A DNA stretch of 64,000 nt from Paenibacillus hamazuiensis (lineage in GTDB: Bacteria; Bacillota; Bacilli; Paenibacillales; NBRC-103111), in contig NZ_JALRMO010000001.1 in assembly GCF_023276405.1 (NCBI RefSeq), positions 5,763,001 to 5,827,000 of the forward strand. Direction: 5' to 3'. The translations under genes and the position numbers were made by a program. Within the stretch, counting starts at the first letter, position 1; each line of letters starts with the position of its first letter. This document shows, one piece after another, positions 59,644 through 64,000 of the stretch. The notes under the pieces were generated by a model. That model saw only the letters and a program-made list of their open reading frames with translations, was not told the origin of the DNA and ran no database searches.

Positions 59644-60324
59644 ATGGAACCGATTGACGTATTTGTATGCGAGGACGATCCGTTGTTCCGGGAACTGTTC
59701 GTCAATTTTTTAAGCAGGCAGGAAGACATCCGGATTGTCGGCTCGGCTTCCTACAAGCACCAATTGATGGCTGCCGTGAATAACATACCGATTGATGTGC
59801 TCGTACTCGATATCAATTTGACAGGCACCAACTACGACGGGCTTGAGGCCGCTATCGAAATCAAGGCGATTCAGCCCGACCTGCAAATTATCGTTCTCTC
59901 GTCCCTCGACCGCGAGGATGTCATGCTGCATGCCGTTTCGTACGGGCGGGTGAGCAACTATATTGTGAAAGAGCATTACCGCGATCTTCCCGAAGCGATC
60001 CGGGCGGCCCATTTGCGCCAGTCGGGCCTCCATCATTCCTCCGCCGGCAAGCTGCTTGAGCAGCTCAGCCGCAAAGAGAATGAGGAGCTGAGGAAGAAAA
60101 TAACGCCCAAGCAGCTCGAGATTCTGCAGCTGCTCGATCAAGGGCTAAGCCGCAAGGAAATCGCCGAACAATTATTTTACAACGAGCAGTCGATCAACAA
60201 TGAGCTTTGCAAAATATCAAACGTCGTCAAAGGCAAATTCCCGTATCTGGAATGGCTGCGGTTGAAAAAACACAACACGAAGCATATCATCGAGCTCGCC
60301 AAACAATTAGGCATCCTCTCATAA
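59644..60324 (+). CDS. LuxR-type response regulator
   Basis: 226 residues. Receiver with acidic pocket (VCEDDP) and phosphoacceptor D56 in VLVLDINLTGTNYDG; Ser in IIVLSSLDRED; Lys in YIVKEHY. The C-terminal HTH (ITPKQLEILQLLDQGLSRKE, then IAEQLFYNEQSINNELCKIS) is a divergent LuxR/GerE-type module with a basic tail. It is 25 bases from the kinase gene, so the two form an operon. It is the best candidate to bind the three TACTC-N8-GAGTA sites around this locus. Confidence 0.88.
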   Translation: MEPIDVFVCEDDPLFRELFVNFLSRQEDIRIVGSASYKHQLMAAVNNIPIDVLVLDINLTGTNYDGLEAAIEIKAIQPDLQIIVLSSLDREDVMLHAVSYGRVSNYIVKEHYRDLPEAIRAAHLRQSGLHHSSAGKLLEQLSRKENEELRKKITPKQLEILQLLDQGLSRKEIAEQLFYNEQSINNELCKISNVVKGKFPYLEWLRLKKHNTKHIIELAKQLGILS

Positions 60325-60349
60325 CCGTAGTTAAAGGACTTGATTCCCT

Positions 60350-61753
60350 ATGCTGTACGTACTGATGTTCGTCACTTTGTGGACGATATGCTTCATCATT
60401 TGGCGCAATGCCCGCGGCGCCGGTTATGTCCACTGGATCGCGCTTATATTTTTAACAGGCGGCTGCGCCAGCTTCTCCGTTTCCATCCACCACGTCATTC
60501 TGCCTTATTTGCGGCAAAACACCGAGCTCCCTTCACCCGTGCTGGAAACTCTGCGAATCATCGGAATCTCCGCCATCCATATTTACTTTCATTTTATTTT
60601 CTATACGTTTCTGATGAGTGCTGTTTTAGTTTGCAGGCTGTTTGCCAAACGTCTGATCGTCTGGATCGGTTTGGCCGCGCTGGCTGTGCCGCTGTGGTCC
60701 CTTGTTTCCACGGGCGGCTACTATCCGACAGCCGTTGTGGACGTGCAGTCGATCCGCACCTGGTCGCTGATCTATTTCGCAGCCGGAGTGGCTTGCTATG
60801 TCGCCGGTTACATGAAGGAGTCCGACGCACAGCTGAGACGCAATTTGGTTCGCACCGGCGCCCTGATCATCATCCCCCTCGTCCTGGCTTTCATAACCGA
60901 TTTTTACAGCGTGGCGGCTATTACGATCAACGAGTCGGACATCGTATTTACCGGCGGCAACCATTGGGATATCAACTCGCTGATCGTATTGTGGCTGCTG
61001 GTATCTTTTGTTTTGTTTGCTTTGAGGTACGGAGTGTTCGGCGTCAAGCTGAAGATCGAGCAGCAGAAGCTCGACTATTCGATTCGCGCTTTGACGAAAG
61101 GAACGGCCATACTGAACCACGCTTTGAAAAATGAAGTCGTGAAAATCAATCTCATCGGGGAGCACATTCAATATTTGCTGAATAACGACGATCAGGCTGC
61201 GGCCAAGGAAACGGCAACCCATCTGTTCGAAATTACCGATCGGATGACGGCCCTGTTCCGCAAAATCGGCGAGCAGACGGAAGAAATTGTGCTGAATAAG
61301 GAGCGCATCCGCATCAACGGACTGATCGACTCCATCGCCGCTCAGCTGCGGCCGCTTGCCGAAAGCAAAGGAGTGACCATCCGCTGCGCATACCAGGACG
61401 ATATCGAGGTAAGCTGCGATCCGCACCACATTGCCGAAGTGCTCAACAACGTATGCCTGAATGCGATGGATGCCATGCCTTCCGGCGGGGGAACGATCGA
61501 CATTCACACGAATGTCAGGGGCAGCCGCTTGAATATTACGGTCAAGGACAACGGAAAGGGTATCCCCCAAGAAATGATGGGCCATGTGTTCACTCCTTTT
61601 TTCACGACCAAAAGCGGACAATCCGTGCACAGCGGCCTGGGCTTAAGCTACTGCTACAATGTGCTGCAGAAGCACGGCGGCGTCATAAAAGTGCTGGCCA
61701 CCGAGCCCGGCAAAGGTACGACGATCGGCCTGGTCCTTCCTTTGAAGGACTAG
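60350..61753 (+). CDS. Multi-TM sensor histidine kinase
   Basis: 467 residues. The first 230 form six or seven membrane helices with little extracellular sequence (like the peptide-sensing AgrC/ComD or 7TMR-HisK input layouts). The phosphoacceptor is H257 in ILNHALKNEVVKINLIGEHI, followed by a HATPase domain with N-box VLNNVCLNAMDAM, G1 box DNGKGIP and G2 GLGLSYCYNVLQKHGG. It should phosphorylate the adjacent response regulator. A membrane-embedded input suits a hydrophobic or peptide ligand, and the next gene encodes a small secreted peptide; the link is inference. Confidence 0.87.
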   Translation: MLYVLMFVTLWTICFIIWRNARGAGYVHWIALIFLTGGCASFSVSIHHVILPYLRQNTELPSPVLETLRIIGISAIHIYFHFIFYTFLMSAVLVCRLFAKRLIVWIGLAALAVPLWSLVSTGGYYPTAVVDVQSIRTWSLIYFAAGVACYVAGYMKESDAQLRRNLVRTGALIIIPLVLAFITDFYSVAAITINESDIVFTGGNHWDINSLIVLWLLVSFVLFALRYGVFGVKLKIEQQKLDYSIRALTKGTAILNHALKNEVVKINLIGEHIQYLLNNDDQAAAKETATHLFEITDRMTALFRKIGEQTEEIVLNKERIRINGLIDSIAAQLRPLAESKGVTIRCAYQDDIEVSCDPHHIAEVLNNVCLNAMDAMPSGGGTIDIHTNVRGSRLNITVKDNGKGIPQEMMGHVFTPFFTTKSGQSVHSGLGLSYCYNVLQKHGGVIKVLATEPGKGTTIGLVLPLKD

Positions 61754-61795
61754 GCTTTCTTTGTTTGTTGAGGTTTCCGCATGCCGCACCTTACA

Positions 61796-61842
61796 TACTC
61801 TGAAATCCGAGTATATCGCTTGCAGCCTCACCGCGTTATGAT
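61796..61842 (+). promoter_or_regulatory. TACTC-N8-GAGTA operator and promoter of IWVQ peptide gene
   Basis: TACTC (61796-61800), GAGTA (61809-61813) and TATGAT (61837-61842), with 23 bases between GAGTA and the -10. GAGTATATCG is identical to the GRAS-side copy. Confidence 0.65.
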
Positions 61843-61880
61843 GATCCATGTAAAAATGATTGCAAAGGAGACGATTGAGC

Positions 61881-62081
61881 ATGAAAAAAATGGCGTTGGT
61901 TTTAGCGGCGGTCGGTATGCTGAGTGCGGCAGGTTCGGCGTACGCAAGCGAGGCTGCAACAGGCAATGGCAATGAGTCGGGCATTTGGGTGCAGCGCGGA
62001 AACAATGCGGATATTTGGGTACAAAAAAGCAAAGATGCCGATATTTGGGTGCAGCGCGGCGCTGACATTTGGGTGCAGTGA
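61881..62081 (+). CDS. Secreted precursor with four IWVQ repeats
   Basis: 66 residues. A clear Sec signal peptide (MKKMALVLAAVGMLSAAGSA, cut after AYA at about 22) precedes a mature part of some 44 residues: a Gly/Asn/Ser-rich lead and four copies of IWVQ, spaced by RGNNAD, KSKDAD and RGAD, with the last IWVQ at the C-terminus. Basic residues right after each internal IWVQ could be protease sites, and processing would give peptides such as GADIWVQ. AAAGGAG precedes the ATG and a strong terminator follows. Its place beside a multi-TM kinase and its operator suggest a signal peptide or regulated secreted effector. No known family. Confidence 0.75.
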   Translation: MKKMALVLAAVGMLSAAGSAYASEAATGNGNESGIWVQRGNNADIWVQKSKDADIWVQRGADIWVQ

Positions 62082-62114
62082 GAAACGGTATATTTAGCCG
62101 AAGTTTGGTGATCC

Positions 62115-62137
62115 GGCGGCCCTTCCGGCCGCCTTTT
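62115..62137 (+). terminator. Terminator after IWVQ peptide gene
   Basis: GGCGGCC/GGCCGCC with a five-base loop followed by TTTT. Confidence 0.8.
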
Positions 62138-62187
62138 CGACGTTTGCCGCCCGAATAGACGATCGTACCCCCGCCGGCAAAAAACAG

Positions 62188-62232
62188 TTGTCAACGTTTC
62201 GAATGGAATGGTATCGTTGAACATATAACGAT
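62188..62232 (+). promoter_or_regulatory. Possible promoter/operator of isomerase gene
   Basis: TTGTCA (62188-62193) and TATCGT (62212-62217) have an 18-base spacer; ATCGTT-N8-AACGAT (62213-62232) is a perfect inverted repeat over the -10. It lies about 150 bases before the isomerase start. Weak call. Confidence 0.35.
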
Positions 62233-62380
62233 GGTAACCACGTGTAATGACCGTTCGTTTTACAGATCGCCTTCCGTCAGCCAACTATTCCCCTCTCTTC
62301 CGTCTCTCCGACGGATACGCCGTACAGCTTTGCCGATTCCATAAAAGAAAACCCTTGCAATGGAAAGGAGCTGGCCGAAC

Positions 62381-63148
62381 ATGAACATTTCGCTGTGCAT
62401 TGGCGCCTACAAGGGGCAGGATGCTTTATTTCACCTGGAAAAAATCAAGGAACACGGCTTTCAAGGACTGGAGCTGTACAAATGGTGGGAGCTTGCGGAT
62501 TTGCGGCGGTTTGCCGCCGAGCAGGAACGGATCGGTGTCGGCGTCATCGCGACGTGTACGAAGTTTTTTAACCTGGTGGACGAAACCAAACGCGATACGT
62601 ATATTCAGGCGCTGGAAGAGACGCTCGAAGCGTGCCGGGTGCTCGGCGTGAAATCGATCATTACGCAGACCGGCGGCGAAATGGAAGGGGTGCCTCGGGA
62701 TAAGCAGCGTGCGGCTATGGTCGAAACGTTAAAGCGCTGCGCGGTGCTGTGCGAAAAAGCCGGGATCGTGCTGGAGGTCGAGCCGCTCAACGGGCTTGTC
62801 AACCATCCCGGGCACTTTTTGCAGCGGTCCGATGAGGCGGCGGCCGTTATCGATGCGGTCGGCAGCGATCACGTGAAGTTGGTTTTCGACGTGTATCACC
62901 AGCAAATCACCGAAGGCAACGTCATCCGCAACGCCAGCGGATACATAGGGCGAATCAACCATTTCCACATCGCCGACAATCCGGGACGGATGGAGCCGGG
63001 AACGGGCGAGCTGAACTACGTGAATATTTTGAAGGCGATCCGAAACACCGGGTTTGACGGATTCGTCGGGCTGGAGTGCAGCTACTCAATCGATACGGAC
63101 GAGGCGCTGGACCGGTTTAAGCGCGAGATTTTGGCGCAGGTGCAGTGA
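62381..63148 (+). CDS. Sugar-phosphate isomerase/epimerase (hydroxypyruvate isomerase-like)
   Basis: 255 residues, an AP-endonuclease-2-type TIM barrel. Metal and substrate ligands are placed as in the family: VLEVEPLNGLVNHPGHFLQR (Glu), KLVFDVYHQQITEGN (Asp, His), INHFHIADNPGRMEPGTGEL (His) and GFVGLECSY (Glu). This pattern is that of hydroxypyruvate isomerases and 3-ketohexose epimerases. AAAGGAG precedes ATG 62381 by ten bases. It is monocistronic, and the exact substrate is unknown. Confidence 0.85.
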   Translation: MNISLCIGAYKGQDALFHLEKIKEHGFQGLELYKWWELADLRRFAAEQERIGVGVIATCTKFFNLVDETKRDTYIQALEETLEACRVLGVKSIITQTGGEMEGVPRDKQRAAMVETLKRCAVLCEKAGIVLEVEPLNGLVNHPGHFLQRSDEAAAVIDAVGSDHVKLVFDVYHQQITEGNVIRNASGYIGRINHFHIADNPGRMEPGTGELNYVNILKAIRNTGFDGFVGLECSYSIDTDEALDRFKREILAQVQ

Positions 63149-63421
63149 AGATTGGGTGACGGAGCGCAGATCGGCCCGTCTGCGGGAATCCTTCCGGGTT
63201 CGGATTTTGCAATTTTACCTCCAGGCTGTACGATATCTGTGTCCGTCTCCAAATTCCGGATCAATCAGTCCGTGCGTTTGGGGACTCTTCCGGAATCCTG
63301 TCCAAGGACCTTTCGATATCCATTGCCGATCTCCGGGCCTCCAGCATCCGCACGCACGGTCATGAAATGTAAATAAACCAGCCTTGAAAGGGTGGTTAGA
63401 TATTCAAAAATCGTTGAAAGG

Positions 63422-64000
63422 TTATTTTATTGCATTATACAGTCTTTTGACCGTTATAAATGCCTGTTGTTTTGTAAAACTCCCGTTAGGGTTAAAATTA
63501 TTCTCATCCGAGTTCCCCATTACTTTAGAACGGTTTGTCATATCTTCAATGGAAGTAACCCAATCGACCGCATGTATTGCCCAAGGTGCTATATCCTCCT
63601 TATCAGCAAACGATATAACGGTCTTTGGAGTGGCAGTGCCTATGATTTTAAAGGCTTTTTCCAACATTACGGCCGCTTCTTGACGGCTGATACTTCCATC
63701 CGGATCGAATGCGTTATCATCTTTCCCCTCAACGATACCAAGGGCGTTGGCTGCTAGAATTGCGATATCGTCTGTATCGTTGAAGACCGGTTTATTTAAT
63801 TTCTTTCCGTTTTCATTCAGTATGTCATCTATTGATTTTGCCTTTTTAACCGCCAATAAATGAATTACAAGTTTGCAGAAATCGGCCCTATTAATACTTT
63901 GGTTATAACCATATCGAATATCATCCGGTATCAGGTTTAAAGAAATTGCATCGCTAACCTCAGTTTTTGCCCAATCAGCCGGGGTTTCTAGCGGGTTGGC
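63422..64000 (-). CDS. SLH-domain protein, C-terminal part (partial)
   Basis: 193 codons are visible; the gene continues beyond the right edge. Three SLH modules follow one another: ADWAKTEVSDAISLNLIPDD with YNQSINRADFCKLVIHLL, then DIAILAANALGIVEGKDDNA with FDPDGSISRQEAAVMLEKAF, then APWAIHAVDWVTSIEDM with NFNPNGSFTKQQAFITVKRL. This end-anchored triple SLH fixes the protein to the wall polymer. The gene is AT-rich compared with neighbours. The 273 bases before its stop (63149-63421) show no gene or clear terminator. Confidence 0.85.
   Translation of the reverse strand, partial: ANPLETPADWAKTEVSDAISLNLIPDDIRYGYNQSINRADFCKLVIHLLAVKKAKSIDDILNENGKKLNKPVFNDTDDIAILAANALGIVEGKDDNAFDPDGSISRQEAAVMLEKAFKIIGTATPKTVISFADKEDIAPWAIHAVDWVTSIEDMTNRSKVMGNSDENNFNPNGSFTKQQAFITVKRLYNAIK

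Noticed and set aside
63149-63421. Short frames between the isomerase and SLH genes
   Set aside because: Several frames under 80 codons on both strands, none with a ribosome site or recognisable protein.

Overview
This 64 kb window comes from the chromosome of a moderately GC-rich, endospore-forming Gram-positive bacterium, most probably Paenibacillus or a close relative. The support is: a yyaC spore-protein gene, several S-layer-homology (SLH) proteins, copper-amine-oxidase-N modules, secreted GH42 and GH44 glycosidases, a tRNA-Trp T-box, Fur-type iron boxes, strong GGAGG ribosome sites, and hybrid kinases with a 7TMR-DISM-like input. No rRNA, tRNA, CRISPR array, prophage or intact transposase gene was seen. 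This is ordinary chromosome with much gene-by-gene accessory content, some of it AT-rich.

Layout. 1-1.0 kb: an EamA exporter (cut by the window edge) divergent from a MerR regulator, both with 19-bp-spacer promoters. 1.0-5.2 kb: methyltransferase, DUF4180, lipoprotein and GH42 beta-galactosidase. 5.3-9.5 kb: Rrf2 regulator plus MFS exporter sharing an operator, GntR/FCD regulator, SelO. 9.6-14.1 kb: a small inverted-repeat element, a dispersed repeat, two uncharacterised genes, then a decayed locus in which fragments of a divergent MFS/LysR pair flank an SLH-gene remnant and an AT-rich secreted protein. 14.2-22.6 kb: two ABC exporters, yyaC, a glycosyltransferase, a 32-aa membrane protein, an SLH protein, and T-box-controlled trpS. 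22.7-26.6 kb: repeat, candidate structured RNA, small hypotheticals, a secreted repeat protein, acetyltransferase and lipoprotein. 26.7-31.8 kb: Fur-regulated iron-siderophore uptake with a divergent ferredoxin-NADP reductase. 32-57.5 kb: surface polysaccharide and envelope functions, namely a 1466-aa GH44 enzyme, a 2835-aa SLH protein, a stalk/carboxypeptidase-regulatory protein and a DUF1906 protein, together with two paralogous LuxR-type response regulators and a double hybrid kinase; palindromes close to ATGACCGGTCAT lie in several of their promoters. Among these are MerR-controlled flavin oxidoreductase and small resistance-type genes.

57.6-62.1 kb is the most striking part. A truncated haemoglobin gene, a bacterial GRAS-domain protein, a response regulator, a multi-TM histidine kinase and a 66-aa secreted precursor with four IWVQ repeats lie together. 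The inverted repeat TACTC-N8-GAGTA occurs exactly three times here, upstream of the globin, between the GRAS gene and the regulator, and upstream of the repeat peptide. At the globin, GRAS and peptide promoters a -10-like hexamer follows at a constant 23-24 bases. I infer a small regulon controlled by this two-component system, with the IWVQ peptide as possible signal or output. The window ends in a sugar isomerase and a partial SLH protein.
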